DNA of 64,000 nucleotides from an uncultured Flavobacteriaceae bacterium (GCA_913048115.1 CAJWVI010000001.1:62001-126000); one strand, 5' to 3'. Shown: positions 34,217 to 44,072, counted from the stretch's first letter. Notes: a model not told the origin generated them from the sequence alone. Program-made: numbers and translations.

Positions 34217-35236
34217 ATGATAGATAAAATTAAAGAACATATTGCACTAGTAGAGGCCTTTTCTGCATCTACACCCTCTGAGGTAGAAGATTTTAGGATA
34301 AAATACCTAGGGAGTAAGGGTTTGTTAAAAGAGTTTTTCGCAGCATTTAAGGATGTTAGTAATGATCAAAAAAAGGAATTTGGTCAGGCTGTAAATACCT
34401 TAAAAAACACTGCGCAAGACAAAGTAAACAACCTTAAAGACAACCTAGATGCCAGCCAAGAAACTTCTGGAGTTTACGGTGATTTATCACGCCCAGGAGC
34501 ACCAATTACCCTAGGTTCTAGACACCCTATTTCTATTGTAAAAAATAAAATCACAAGCATTTTTTCTAACATAGGCTTTAATGTTAGTGAGGGGCCAGAA
34601 ATTGAAGATGATTGGCATAATTTTACGGCTTTAAACCTTCCAGAATATCATCCTGCTAGAGATATGCAGGACACCTTTTTTGTGCAAACCAATCCAGATG
34701 TTTTACTTCGTACTCACACAAGTTCTGTACAGGTCCGTTATATGGAAGATAACCAACCTCCCATAAGAACCATTTCACCAGGGCGTGTGTATAGAAATGA
34801 AGCTATTTCTTCACGCTCGCACTGTTTCTTTCATCAAGTAGAGGGGCTATATGTAGATAAGGGCGTGAGTTTTGCAGATTTAAAACAAACCTTAGAGTTT
34901 TTCACCACAGAAATGTTTGGAAAATCTAAAATTAGGTTAAGACCTTCTTATTTTCCATTTACTGAGCCTAGTGCAGAGGTAGACGTGTATTGGGGTCTTG
35001 AGACCGAAACAGATTATAAAATCACTAAAGGCACGGGCTGGCTTGAAATTATGGGCTGTGGTATGGTAGATCCTAATGTGCTTAAAAACTGCGGTATCGA
35101 TCCTGAGATATACAGCGGCTTTGCATTTGGTATGGGGATAGATCGTATAGCAATGTTATTGCACCAAATTCCAGACATACGTATGTTGAGTGAAAATGAT
35201 GTTCGCTTCTTGGAGCAGTTTAAGAGTGCAGATTAA
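34217..35236 (+). CDS. pheS: phenylalanyl-tRNA synthetase alpha subunit
   Basis: Class II synthetase catalytic subunit charging tRNA-Phe with PheT. An N-terminal coiled-coil arm (residues 1-85) is followed by the core. The core has RTHTSSVQVRYM, motif 2 (RVYRNEAISSRSHCFFHQVEG) and motif 3 (FGMGIDRIAMLLHQIPDIR). It has 339 aa, typical. pheT is not adjacent, as is common in flavobacteria. A small hypothetical gene follows 23 bases downstream and probably shares the transcript. Confidence 0.97.
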   Translation: MIDKIKEHIALVEAFSASTPSEVEDFRIKYLGSKGLLKEFFAAFKDVSNDQKKEFGQAVNTLKNTAQDKVNNLKDNLDASQETSGVYGDLSRPGAPITLGSRHPISIVKNKITSIFSNIGFNVSEGPEIEDDWHNFTALNLPEYHPARDMQDTFFVQTNPDVLLRTHTSSVQVRYMEDNQPPIRTISPGRVYRNEAISSRSHCFFHQVEGLYVDKGVSFADLKQTLEFFTTEMFGKSKIRLRPSYFPFTEPSAEVDVYWGLETETDYKITKGTGWLEIMGCGMVDPNVLKNCGIDPEIYSGFAFGMGIDRIAMLLHQIPDIRMLSENDVRFLEQFKSAD

Positions 35237-35259
35237 TTAGTATTTTAAAGAAAACGTTC

Positions 35260-35655
35260 TTGAAAAAAGATATTGAAATTCCAGAAGTTAAAGATGTGTA
35301 TGTAGCTGCAGTGTATGAGTTAAATGAAGATTATAACACATATGATTGGAATATTTATATTATAAATGACAATAAAGCACCTATAGAAACTGTCTTGATT
35401 ATAGCTCAGGGATATTCAGAAAAGAAGATGACTTCGCCGATGAGAAAAACTGTCCAGATGATTCCTGCCAGAGGCTTTGCTAAAATTGAATATATAGATG
35501 AAAGTGTTTTTGGTGTAGACAACTTCTTTACCATCACTTATTTTTTAGAAAATAAAATGTACGACAAGCGTTTTGAAATTCCACGAAACGCTATCGATCA
35601 AGACAGTACAGTTACACTTCCTGTGATGCCAAATAAGGGAATTCTTGCAATATAG
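35260..35655 (+). CDS. Conserved hypothetical protein, 131 aa, TTG start
   Basis: The function is unknown. The sequence (KDIEIPEVKDVYVAAVYELNEDYNTYDWNIYIINDN and IETVLIIAQGYSEKKMTSPMRKTVQMIP) suggests an all-beta soluble protein without signal peptide. It must start at TTG 35260, because no ATG occurs before the conserved beginning. Database entries of this type are often mislabelled as a phenylalanyl-tRNA synthetase subunit only because they follow pheS. The content shows no synthetase motif. It is 23 bases after pheS, so probably co-transcribed, and converges on gpsA. Confidence 0.75.
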   Translation: MKKDIEIPEVKDVYVAAVYELNEDYNTYDWNIYIINDNKAPIETVLIIAQGYSEKKMTSPMRKTVQMIPARGFAKIEYIDESVFGVDNFFTITYFLENKMYDKRFEIPRNAIDQDSTVTLPVMPNKGILAI

Positions 35656-35682
35656 TATCTAAGCTGGTTTTAAAATTGAGGC

Positions 35683-36687
35683 TTATGTCAATTTATCTGT
35701 TAATTTTTTAAAGACTTTTTTAGGCTCTTTGTTTTCATATAAAATGCCGTAGATAGCATTAATTATAGGGGTTTTAGCTTTGTTTTCTCCTTTGTTGTTG
35801 TTTAAAACATAGGCGCTTTTTGCAGCGTAATAGCCTTCTGCCACCATGCTCATTTCTAGTTGGGCACTCTTTACAGTATACCCTTTACCAATCATGTTTC
35901 CAAACATTCTATTTCTACTAAAAACAGAATATCCCGTTACCAACAAATCTCCCAGATAAGCAGAGTCGTTAATGTCGCGTTTCATTTTATGTACTTTTTT
36001 TACATAACGCTTCATTTCTCTAATGGCATTACTCATTAGCACACTCTGAAAGTTATCTCCATATCCTAAGCCATGGGCAATACCAGCGGCAATAGCATAA
36101 ATATTTTTGAGCATGGCAGCATACTCGGTTCCCATCACATCATCACTGATGTTACACTTTATGTAGTCACAACTAAGGTGGTTGGCAACTATGGTTGCTT
36201 TTGCATCATCTGCACACGCAATTGTAAGGTAAGATAAGCGTTCAAGGGCTACTTCTTCTGCATGACATGGCCCAGAAATCACACCAATGTCATCAAAAGC
36301 AACATTGAGGAAGGTATTAAAATGATCACCAACAATCAGGTTGCTTTCAGGAACAATACCTTTTATAGCTGAAATGATAATTTTACCATCCAGTGGGGTG
36401 TTTAATTTTTCTAATTCTTGGTGTATAAATGCAGAAGGTATCACAAAAATAAGATAGTCTGCGAAGGCCACCATCTCATTGATGTCATTGCTGAGTTTTA
36501 GCTTTTCAGTATTAAACTCAACAGCACTTAAATAATTAGGGTTATGTTGCTCTTTTTTAATGTGTTTAATAGCATCAACATTGCGCATATACCACCCAAC
36601 TTCATCAAGATTTTCGCATAGCATTTTTACAATCGCGGTAGCCCAACTACCACCTCCAAATACTGCAAACTTTGGTGAATTTTCCAT
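35683..36687 (-). CDS. gpsA: glycerol-3-phosphate dehydrogenase [NAD(P)+]
   Basis: Reduces dihydroxyacetone phosphate to sn-glycerol-3-phosphate for phospholipid synthesis. The Rossmann motif is FGGGSWATAI near the N-terminus. YLIFVIPSAF, ISAIKGI, ISGPCHAEEV and the catalytic-Lys region YAAMLKNIYAIAAGIAHGLGYGDN, followed by DLLVTG, are all GpsA landmarks. It has 334 aa and is cytoplasmic. It is divergent from gdhA across a 366-base intergenic region. A TACATTTA near-match to the -7 consensus lies just upstream of the start. Confidence 0.95.
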   Translation of the reverse strand: MENSPKFAVFGGGSWATAIVKMLCENLDEVGWYMRNVDAIKHIKKEQHNPNYLSAVEFNTEKLKLSNDINEMVAFADYLIFVIPSAFIHQELEKLNTPLDGKIIISAIKGIVPESNLIVGDHFNTFLNVAFDDIGVISGPCHAEEVALERLSYLTIACADDAKATIVANHLSCDYIKCNISDDVMGTEYAAMLKNIYAIAAGIAHGLGYGDNFQSVLMSNAIREMKRYVKKVHKMKRDINDSAYLGDLLVTGYSVFSRNRMFGNMIGKGYTVKSAQLEMSMVAEGYYAAKSAYVLNNNKGENKAKTPIINAIYGILYENKEPKKVFKKLTDKLT

Positions 36688-37053
36688 TCTTTAATTTTTT
36701 ATTCTGCGTGTAAATGTAAACAATTCTACCCAAAACAGACAAAACCTTTTAGCCCCGATATGCAAATGAGAACTTCTTTAATACAGGAAATATAAGACCC
36801 ATAAGCAGGGGATTATATAAATTTAAAACCCAAAATTATTTCATATCTCGTATATTTGCTTTTTCATGACACATTCTACGCTTGTTTGCTGTATATAAGC
36901 TATTTGTGTTGTGTAGCCTTATAGAAAATCAACTCTCTTATAGGGTATTTTATTCTGAAATGTTATATAGTAAGCATTTTAGAGGATAGTACATACAAAA
37001 AACAACAATTAACGTACTTTAATTAGTACAAAACAAATTTAAGAACGCATACT
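36688..37053. promoter_or_regulatory. Intergenic region between gpsA and gdhA, with -7 element and inverted repeat
   Basis: No gene is seen. TATATTTG at 36851-36858 matches the -7 consensus on the plus strand but would give a leader of nearly 200 bases for gdhA. An inverted repeat GTACT-TTAATT-AGTAC (37014-37029) lies 25 bases upstream of the gdhA ATG and could be an operator. Confidence 0.4.
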
Positions 37054-38397
37054 ATGAAGCAAAGTATCAAAGACTTTATTGCAAGTGTTGAACAATTAAA
37101 CCCAAACGAGCCAGAATTCTTACAAGCAGTGACTGAAGTTGCCGAAGCGGTAATTCCATTCATTGAAAGTAATGAAAGGTATCAAGGGCGCAAACTATTA
37201 GAACGCATGGTAGAACCAGAGCGTACCATTATGTTTCGTGTTCCATGGACAGATGATAGCGGTGAAATTCATGTAAACAAAGGGTATCGTGTTGAGTACA
37301 ACTCAGCGATTGGACCCTATAAAGGTGGATTACGTTTTCATCCATCTGTAAATTTGAGTATCCTAAAGTTTTTAGGGTTTGAACAATTGTTCAAAAACAG
37401 TTTAACAACACTGCCAATGGGTGGTGGAAAAGGAGGAAGTAATTTCAATCCAAAAGGGAAAACTGATGGAGAGGTAATGCGTTTTTGTCAAAGTTTTATG
37501 ACAGAACTTTCTCGCCACATTGGCCCTAACACAGATGTGCCGGCAGGAGATATTGGTGTAGGAGGTCGTGAAATAGGATATATGTATGGTCAATACAAAA
37601 GACTACGTAATGAATTTACTGGAGTACTAACAGGTAAAGGTCGTGAATATGGCGGGTCATTAATACGTCCAGAAGCTACAGGATATGGAAATGTGTATTT
37701 TGCAAAAAACATGTTGGAAACAATAGGCGAAACCTTTAAAGGAAAAACTGTTGTTATCTCAGGATCTGGAAATGTAGCACAATATGCTGCAGAAAAAGCG
37801 ATTGAATTTGGCGCCAAGGTGGTTACCATGTCAGACTCTGGAGGGTTCATTTATGACTCAGAAGGAATTAATGAAGAAAAGTTAGCTTTTATTATGGAGC
37901 TAAAAAATGTAAAAAGAGGTCGTATTAGTGTATACCTTGATAAATACCCAAGCGCAACCTACACTTCAGGTCAAAGACCTTGGAGTATTGCCTGTGATAT
38001 TGCTTTGCCATGTGCTACTCAAAATGAGTTGGACCAGCAAGAAGCAAAAACATTGGTTGCAAATGGATGTATTTGTGTAAGTGAGGGAGCTAATATGCCT
38101 ACCACTCCAGATGCAATTGAAGTATTTACCAATGCAAAAATATTATTTGCACCCGGTAAAGCCTCCAATGCTGGTGGTGTAGCAACATCTGGTCTTGAGA
38201 TGTCTCAAAACTCATTGCGTTTAAGTTGGACCAGAGCAGAAGTTGATGAAAAACTATACAATATCATGATAGATATTCATGCAGCTTGTGTGCAATACGG
38301 AAAAGACGGTGATGGATATGTAGACTATGTAAAAGGAGCAAACGTTGCTGGTTTTGTAAAAGTCGCAGAAGCTATGATGGCACAAGGAGTTGTTTAA
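37054..38397 (+). CDS. gdhA: NADP-specific glutamate dehydrogenase
   Basis: Catalyses 2-oxoglutarate plus ammonia to glutamate, the main low-affinity ammonium assimilation route. The hexameric small-type enzyme is complete at 447 aa. The substrate- and catalysis-linked lysines fall in the usual places: Lys90 in GPYKGGLRFHP, Lys114 in QLFKNS and Lys126 in PMGGGKGGSNFNPKGK. DVPAGDIGVGGREIGYMYGQY and the Rossmann motif GSGNVAQYAAEKA follow. It is monocistronic: a long upstream region with a palindrome precedes it and a strong terminator follows. Confidence 0.97.
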   Translation: MKQSIKDFIASVEQLNPNEPEFLQAVTEVAEAVIPFIESNERYQGRKLLERMVEPERTIMFRVPWTDDSGEIHVNKGYRVEYNSAIGPYKGGLRFHPSVNLSILKFLGFEQLFKNSLTTLPMGGGKGGSNFNPKGKTDGEVMRFCQSFMTELSRHIGPNTDVPAGDIGVGGREIGYMYGQYKRLRNEFTGVLTGKGREYGGSLIRPEATGYGNVYFAKNMLETIGETFKGKTVVISGSGNVAQYAAEKAIEFGAKVVTMSDSGGFIYDSEGINEEKLAFIMELKNVKRGRISVYLDKYPSATYTSGQRPWSIACDIALPCATQNELDQQEAKTLVANGCICVSEGANMPTTPDAIEVFTNAKILFAPGKASNAGGVATSGLEMSQNSLRLSWTRAEVDEKLYNIMIDIHAACVQYGKDGDGYVDYVKGANVAGFVKVAEAMMAQGVV

Positions 38398-38424
38398 TCT
38401 TTAGTGCAAATTAATATAGTATTT

Positions 38425-38452
38425 AAAGGTTGCTCGTAGGAGCAACCTTTTT
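38425..38452 (+). terminator. Rho-independent terminator of gdhA
   Basis: Perfect 11-bp stem AAAGGTTGCTC / GAGCAACCTTT around a GTAG loop, followed by T residues, 28 bases after the gdhA stop. Confidence 0.85.
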
Positions 38453-38539
38453 ACATAACAATAATTATGATTTCTCATGGTTATACTAATGCCTAGGTGT
38501 TTAAAAAAGTATTTGGTGTACTTATAGAAAATAGATTTT

Positions 38540-40846
38540 ATGAAGGGTATTTTATTCGTTTTTTTGATGTGTTTAGCACCTCTAACCATTGCACAAGATT
38601 TTGAAAACTTGTGGAAAGACCACTTCTCGTATGTTTCTGTAAAAGACATCTCGCAGGGAGACGATCGTATTTTTGTAGGAGCAGACAATGCTATTTTTAT
38701 ATATGACCTCTCTACTGAAAAAATATCAACACTATCAAGTGTACAGGGACTTGCAGGAGAGCCCATTACAACAATACACTACAGTAGTGCTGCAAATATT
38801 TTAATGATTGGCTATGAGGATGGATTGATTGAGGTTGTTACCATTGACCAAGAAAATGAAGTCTTAAAAGTCGTAGACATTAGAGACAAACAAAACATAC
38901 CACCTAATAAAAAACGCATCAACCATTTTACAGAATTTGATGGTAAAATTTATATTTCTGCACAGTTTGGAGTTTCTGTATATGATTTAGAAAGGTTGGA
39001 GTTTAGAGACAGTTACTTTATTGGAGACCTTGGAACACAAATAAATATTTCGCAAACTACAATTTTACTCCCTTATATTTATGCTTCTTCAACAGAAGGG
39101 GGGATACGTCGTGCTATTTTAAACAATGATAATATTATTGATTTTCAAGAGTGGGAACTTGTAAGCCCTGGAAACTATATAGCTTCGCAAGCACTAGGAA
39201 ACCGAGTATTAATAGCCAATGAAAACAACGTTGTATATCGAATAAATGCAGGAAACACCCTAGAGGAATTAACTGCCTTTTCTAGCCCAATTAGAGACTT
39301 TAAGGTAAATAATGGGGTCCTAACGATAAGCACTAGCTCAAGCATTCAAGCCTATGAGCAAGGCTTTATTTTAAAAGCATCTGTAGGGAGTCTGCCAGGG
39401 TTTAATTATACCTTACAAACAGGATATAGCTTTAATGATTTCTTTTATATGGGTAGTAGCCTTAAGGGTTTGTTGCGAGTTCCATATAATATAAATCAGG
39501 CAATACAAATTTTACCTGATGGGCCACTATTAAACACCCCTTTCGCCTTAGACGCAACGGCGGGTCAATTATGGGTAAGTTTTGGAGCTGTCACAGTTTC
39601 TTTTAATCCCTACCCCCTTGATAGAAAAGGAATTAGTAATTTAAAAGAAGGTTCTTGGACCAATATTTCTCACCAAGAAATAACCGCCACTTTGGGAGTA
39701 AATGCTGTCAATGATATTGTACACGTTAGTATCGATGATCAAAACCCAGAAACTGTTTATTTTTCTTCTTTTTTAAGCGGGCTTTTAAAGGTAGAGAATC
39801 AAGTGCCTATAGCGTTGTACAATGAAAATAATTCTGCCTTGCAAAATCCTGTTGTGGGAGGAAACAATGCCGGCATACGTTTGTATGGATCAGATTTTGA
39901 TAGAGATGGCAATCTTTGGATGCTCCAATCTCTTACAGATGAAGCTCTTATTAGACTTTCTCCAAGTGGTCAATTTCAATCTTTTGACGTAAGCAATATT
40001 TCTGGAGGAAGCCAGGAGTTAGCCTATAGTAAATTAGCTATTAGCAGAGAAGGCTTTGTGTTTTTTAGCCCAGTACAAACGGGATTAGCTGCTTTTAATC
40101 CAGCAAACAATCAATTTAGAGCCATTGGGGCAGATGATACTGGAGGAGGCTTGCCTTCTACAGATATTAGAGCCCTTGCCTTTGATGCTCAAAACAGGTT
40201 ATGGATTGGAACCTTAAGGGGCTTGCGTGTGCTGTTTAGCCCAGGAACTTTTTTTAGTAACACCGCTGACGTCTCTGCAAGTGCTATTATTTTTGCAGAT
40301 GATGAGGGGGTTGGCCAAGAATTATTATTTGAACAAACCATTACAGATATAGAGGTAGATGGATCAAATAATAAATGGATAGCAACGGCCAGCTCTGGCG
40401 TATTTTATTTAAGCGCTAACGGCCAGCAAACTTTGCTGAGGTTTACCTCAGAGAATTCTCCACTACCTTCAGATAACGTACAGGACATAGCAATAGACCC
40501 ATTTACAGGAGAAGTTTATTTTGCAACCATTAACGGCCTTGTTTCTTATAAAGGTACTTCCACGGCTCCAAGAGCTACATTGGAAGATGTGTTTATTTTT
40601 CCAAACCCAGTAAGGCCCCAATATCAAGGCAACGTCACGATAGATGGTTTAACTGCAAATGCTAATGTGAAGATTACAGACCTTGAAGGTAATTTGGTCT
40701 TTCAACAAACCAGTCAAGGGGGGAGCGTAATCTGGGACACTAAAGCCTTTGGGAAATATAAAGTAGCATCAGGTGTATATTTTGTGTTAATCACCTCAGA
40801 TGATGCACTTGAAACAAAAATTAAAAAAATAATGATTGTTCGCTAA
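38540..40846 (+). CDS. porZ: PorZ-like type IX secretion component, beta-propeller protein with C-terminal sorting domain
   Basis: Signal peptide (FVFLMCLAPLTIAQ), then many beta-propeller blades. Examples are SQGDDRIFVGADNAIFIYDLSTEKISTLSSVQGL near the start and RALAFDAQNRLWIGTLRGLRVL and GSNNKWIATASSGVFYLS later. The last 85 residues are a T9SS C-terminal domain (DVFIFPNPVRPQYQGNVTI, VWDTK-like block, GVYFVLI, KIMIVR). In Porphyromonas PorZ sits at the cell surface and delivers anionic LPS to cargo. The N-terminal repeat pattern and the position upstream of recO match flavobacterial PorZ. It has 768 aa. Its stop shares one base with the recO ATG. A general two-component-propeller surface protein is the alternative. 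Confidence 0.82.
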   Translation: MKGILFVFLMCLAPLTIAQDFENLWKDHFSYVSVKDISQGDDRIFVGADNAIFIYDLSTEKISTLSSVQGLAGEPITTIHYSSAANILMIGYEDGLIEVVTIDQENEVLKVVDIRDKQNIPPNKKRINHFTEFDGKIYISAQFGVSVYDLERLEFRDSYFIGDLGTQINISQTTILLPYIYASSTEGGIRRAILNNDNIIDFQEWELVSPGNYIASQALGNRVLIANENNVVYRINAGNTLEELTAFSSPIRDFKVNNGVLTISTSSSIQAYEQGFILKASVGSLPGFNYTLQTGYSFNDFFYMGSSLKGLLRVPYNINQAIQILPDGPLLNTPFALDATAGQLWVSFGAVTVSFNPYPLDRKGISNLKEGSWTNISHQEITATLGVNAVNDIVHVSIDDQNPETVYFSSFLSGLLKVENQVPIALYNENNSALQNPVVGGNNAGIRLYGSDFDRDGNLWMLQSLTDEALIRLSPSGQFQSFDVSNISGGSQELAYSKLAISREGFVFFSPVQTGLAAFNPANNQFRAIGADDTGGGLPSTDIRALAFDAQNRLWIGTLRGLRVLFSPGTFFSNTADVSASAIIFADDEGVGQELLFEQTITDIEVDGSNNKWIATASSGVFYLSANGQQTLLRFTSENSPLPSDNVQDIAIDPFTGEVYFATINGLVSYKGTSTAPRATLEDVFIFPNPVRPQYQGNVTIDGLTANANVKITDLEGNLVFQQTSQGGSVIWDTKAFGKYKVASGVYFVLITSDDALETKIKKIMIVR

Positions 40847-41565
40847 TGGTAGAAACTACAAAAGCAATTGTTTTCTCTTCCATAAAGTATGCTGAGGCAG
40901 ACCTTATAGTAACCTGTTTTACAAAAAGCAGCGGGCTTAAAACATATTTATTGCGTGGCGTTCTTAAGTCCAGGAAGGGAGCGCTAAAGCCTTCTTATTT
41001 CCAGCCACTAACCCAACTTGAAATTGTAGCAAATCATAAAAACAAAGGCACACTAGAGTCCATTAAAGAGGTTAAAGTCTTATATCCCTACACCACCCTG
41101 CACACAGATATAGTGAAATCTTCTTTGGTGATGTTTCTATCTGAGATGTTAAAAAACACCATCCTTGAAGAAGAAACTAATGAAGGGCTATATTTATTTC
41201 TAGAAGCGTCTTTTCAATGGCTAGATCATCATGAGGGTATTGCAAATTTTCACACCTTATTTTTATTAAAACTTACAGCATATTTAGGCTTTTATCCAGA
41301 CACATCTGCAGCACATTTACCTTATTTTAACCTTGCAGATGGTACCTTTGAGACAGAAGATTTCTCGGTCTATTGTGAAACAGGACTTCGCGTAGCAGGA
41401 TTAAAGCAGTTCTTCGGCATAAATTTTGATACTATTTCTTCTTTAGATCTTACAAAAACTCAAAGAATGGACGTGCTTCATTTGGTGTTGGAGTATTATC
41501 AATTACATTTGCACGGTTACAAAAAACCGAAGTCCTTAGCGGTGCTTCAACAACTGTTTAATTAA
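40846..41565 (+). CDS. recO: DNA repair protein RecO
   Basis: A recombination mediator that helps load RecA on SSB-coated DNA in the RecFOR pathway. The N-terminal OB fold reads TKAIVFSSIKYAEADLIVTCFTKSSGLKTYLLRGVLKSRKGALKPSYFQPLT, typical of RecO, and the rest is helical. The 239-aa length is right. It overlaps porZ by one base (TAATG) and the TonB receptor gene by one base, so three functionally unrelated genes are translationally chained. Confidence 0.94.
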   Translation: MVETTKAIVFSSIKYAEADLIVTCFTKSSGLKTYLLRGVLKSRKGALKPSYFQPLTQLEIVANHKNKGTLESIKEVKVLYPYTTLHTDIVKSSLVMFLSEMLKNTILEEETNEGLYLFLEASFQWLDHHEGIANFHTLFLLKLTAYLGFYPDTSAAHLPYFNLADGTFETEDFSVYCETGLRVAGLKQFFGINFDTISSLDLTKTQRMDVLHLVLEYYQLHLHGYKKPKSLAVLQQLFN

Positions 41566-43973
41566 TGAAATATCTATTAATAACGCTTGCTGTTCTCTTT
41601 ACTTCCACAACAGTAATTGCCCAAAAAATACAAGTATTGTCTCAAGAAAGTCAAGCACCTATTGCTGGGGTAGCTTTGTTTAATGAAGACAAAAGCAAAA
41701 GCAGTGTTACAAACTTTGATGGCTATGCAGAGATATCATCTTTCAACGATGATGAGGTTATTACATTTCAGCACATAGCCCATGGGGTATTACTTCTTCA
41801 AAAGCAGCAAGTTGTCCAAGGGGGCAACAAAGTGTTTTTAATTACAGATGCTAGTAGCCTAGATGAGGTTGTGCTATCTGTATCTAAGTTTGGACAAAAA
41901 AAGAGGGACATTCCTCAAAAAATTGTAACGGTAACCAGTGATGACATCCTTTTTGGAAATCCTCAAACCGCGGCAGATCTATTACAAAGCAGTGGTCAAG
42001 TATACATACAAAAAAGCCAGCTGGGAGGTGGAAGTCCACTAATACGAGGTTTTTCAACCAACAGATTATTAATTGCAGTAGATGGTGTGCGTTTTAATAC
42101 GGCAATTTTTAGGGGTGGAAATGTTCAAAATATTATCTCTATAGATCCATTTGCAATAGCACGCACAGAGGTTATTTTAGGTCCAGGATCTGTGGTCTAT
42201 GGGAGTGATGCTGTTGGAGGCGTGATGAATTTTTACACAAAAAAACCTAAATTCTCATTTGAAGAAGGATACTCTTTTTCTGGAAATACAACCCTGCGAT
42301 ATGCTACTGCCAATCAAGAAAAAACCACACATATAGATTTTAACATTGGTGCAAAACAGTGGGCTTTTTTAACAAGCGTTACCTACAGTGATTTTGATGA
42401 CTTACGCATGGGAAGCCATGGCCCAGATGATTATCTGCGTACACAATATGTAGAAACTATTAACGGTGTTGATGCCGTTGTACAAAACCAGAATCCAAAA
42501 ATGCAACGCCCAACGGCGTACCATCAAATAAATACGATGCAAAAGGTGCGCTACATGCCTAATGAAAAATGGAACTTCGACCTAGGCCTTTTTTATACCA
42601 CCACGAGTGATTATCCAAGGTATGATAGACTCATTAGAAGAAGTGATGGTGAACTGCGTTCTGCGGTTTGGAATTATGGCCCCCAAGAATGGATCTCTGG
42701 AAACCTACACATAAGAAATACAGCATATTCAAACTCCTTGTATGATGAAAGTGTTGCTACTCTCTCATATCAAGAGTTTAAAGAAAGCAGGAATGATAGA
42801 GATTTTGGCGATACAGTCTTGTTTCAAACACAAGAAAAAGTAGCTGTTTATACCCTTGCTTGGGATTTTGAGAAAGATTTTGAAAAAGCAAAAGTAAACT
42901 ATGGTGTTGAGTACCTTCATAACAAAGTAGGGTCTGAGGGCCAACAAAAAAACGTACTTACAGGGTCCTCTCAAAGAGATGTGTCTAGATATCCAGATGG
43001 TTCCACCTGGCAGTCAATAGCTGCCTACGGGAGTACCCAGGTTCGGTTAGCTAAAAATGTTTCATTTTTGGGAGGAATACGCTACAATCATATCATTTTG
43101 GAGGCAGCATTTGATGCTTCATTGTATGATTTTCCCTTCACACAAGCCAATATTAATACAGGAGCATTAACAGGCTCTGGGGGACTTACATGGAACCCCA
43201 GTAAAACCCTTGGGTGGCGTTTAAATTTTGGAACTGCCTTTAGAGCACCTAATATTGATGATATAGGTAAAGTATTTGACAGTGAGCCAGGTAGTGTTGT
43301 GGTGCCAAATCCAGATCTAGAACCAGAATATGCATATAATGGAGATATAGGTGTTACCCTTAATTTCAACGACTTTATAAAGCTGGATATTGCTGCTTTT
43401 TACACCATTTTAGAAAATGCTTTAATTAGAAGAGATTTTTCTCTTGATGGAGAGACAGAAATTTTATATCAAGGAGAGCTAAGTACTATTCAAGCAATAC
43501 AAAATGCCTCTAGAGCAGAGGTGTATGGTTTTGAAGCAGGGCTAGAAGTTCAGTTTTCAAAAACACTTCAGTTAACCGCTCAATATAATATCACAAAGGG
43601 TTTTGCTGATGATGAACAAGGAAACAAAGAGGCCTTACGCCATGCCGCTCCTCAATTTGGGAATACACACCTTATTTACAAAAAAGGGAAACTAATCTTT
43701 GATGCTTTTGTTATTTATAACGGGAAGTTTGATTTTGAAGACCTGTCACCAAGTCAACAAAACAATGCCTTTTTATACGCCGCAGATAAAAATGGAAACC
43801 CTTTTGCTCCACAGTGGCACACACTTAATTTTGGAGCGCAATACAAGTTTTCTAAATCATTTCAATTAAATGCTACGCTAGAAAACATTTCAGATCAACG
43901 CTATAGACCTTACAGTAGCGGAATTTCTGCAGCAGGGCGTAATTTTATACTAGCAGCGTCCTATAGATTTTAA
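41565..43973 (+). CDS. TonB-dependent outer-membrane receptor
   Basis: Signal peptide (LLITLAVLFTSTTVIAQ), a carboxypeptidase-regulatory-like domain (about 20-95: SQESQAPIAGVALFNEDKSK), then plug and 22-strand barrel. Landmarks are TADLLQSSGQVYIQKSQLGGGSPLIRGFSTNRLLIAVDGVRFN, VILGPGSVVYGSDAVGGVMNFYT (plug) and a final aromatic strand ending FILAASYRF. It has 802 aa. The RGF and VVYGSDAVGG blocks resemble siderophore, haem or cobalamin receptors more than SusC, and no SusD is adjacent. The ligand cannot be fixed. The start overlaps recO by one base. Confidence 0.93.
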   Translation: MKYLLITLAVLFTSTTVIAQKIQVLSQESQAPIAGVALFNEDKSKSSVTNFDGYAEISSFNDDEVITFQHIAHGVLLLQKQQVVQGGNKVFLITDASSLDEVVLSVSKFGQKKRDIPQKIVTVTSDDILFGNPQTAADLLQSSGQVYIQKSQLGGGSPLIRGFSTNRLLIAVDGVRFNTAIFRGGNVQNIISIDPFAIARTEVILGPGSVVYGSDAVGGVMNFYTKKPKFSFEEGYSFSGNTTLRYATANQEKTTHIDFNIGAKQWAFLTSVTYSDFDDLRMGSHGPDDYLRTQYVETINGVDAVVQNQNPKMQRPTAYHQINTMQKVRYMPNEKWNFDLGLFYTTTSDYPRYDRLIRRSDGELRSAVWNYGPQEWISGNLHIRNTAYSNSLYDESVATLSYQEFKESRNDRDFGDTVLFQTQEKVAVYTLAWDFEKDFEKAKVNYGVEYLHNKVGSEGQQKNVLTGSSQRDVSRYPDGSTWQSIAAYGSTQVRLAKNVSFLGGIRYNHIILEAAFDASLYDFPFTQANINTGALTGSGGLTWNPSKTLGWRLNFGTAFRAPNIDDIGKVFDSEPGSVVVPNPDLEPEYAYNGDIGVTLNFNDFIKLDIAAFYTILENALIRRDFSLDGETEILYQGELSTIQAIQNASRAEVYGFEAGLEVQFSKTLQLTAQYNITKGFADDEQGNKEALRHAAPQFGNTHLIYKKGKLIFDAFVIYNGKFDFEDLSPSQQNNAFLYAADKNGNPFAPQWHTLNFGAQYKFSKSFQLNATLENISDQRYRPYSSGISAAGRNFILAASYRF

Positions 43974-44072
43974 AAAAATCACCTCCCACCATTTTAATTG
44001 TTTTTTATAACAAAAGGTTTTTTGATAAGGTTCTTGCTATTTGATACATAGAAGACAACAAACGACAACAAT

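Noticed and set aside
38401..38766. 121-codon minus-strand frame over the gdhA terminator and porZ start
   Set aside because: It crosses a strong terminator palindrome and is antisense to the porZ signal peptide; no recognisable protein.
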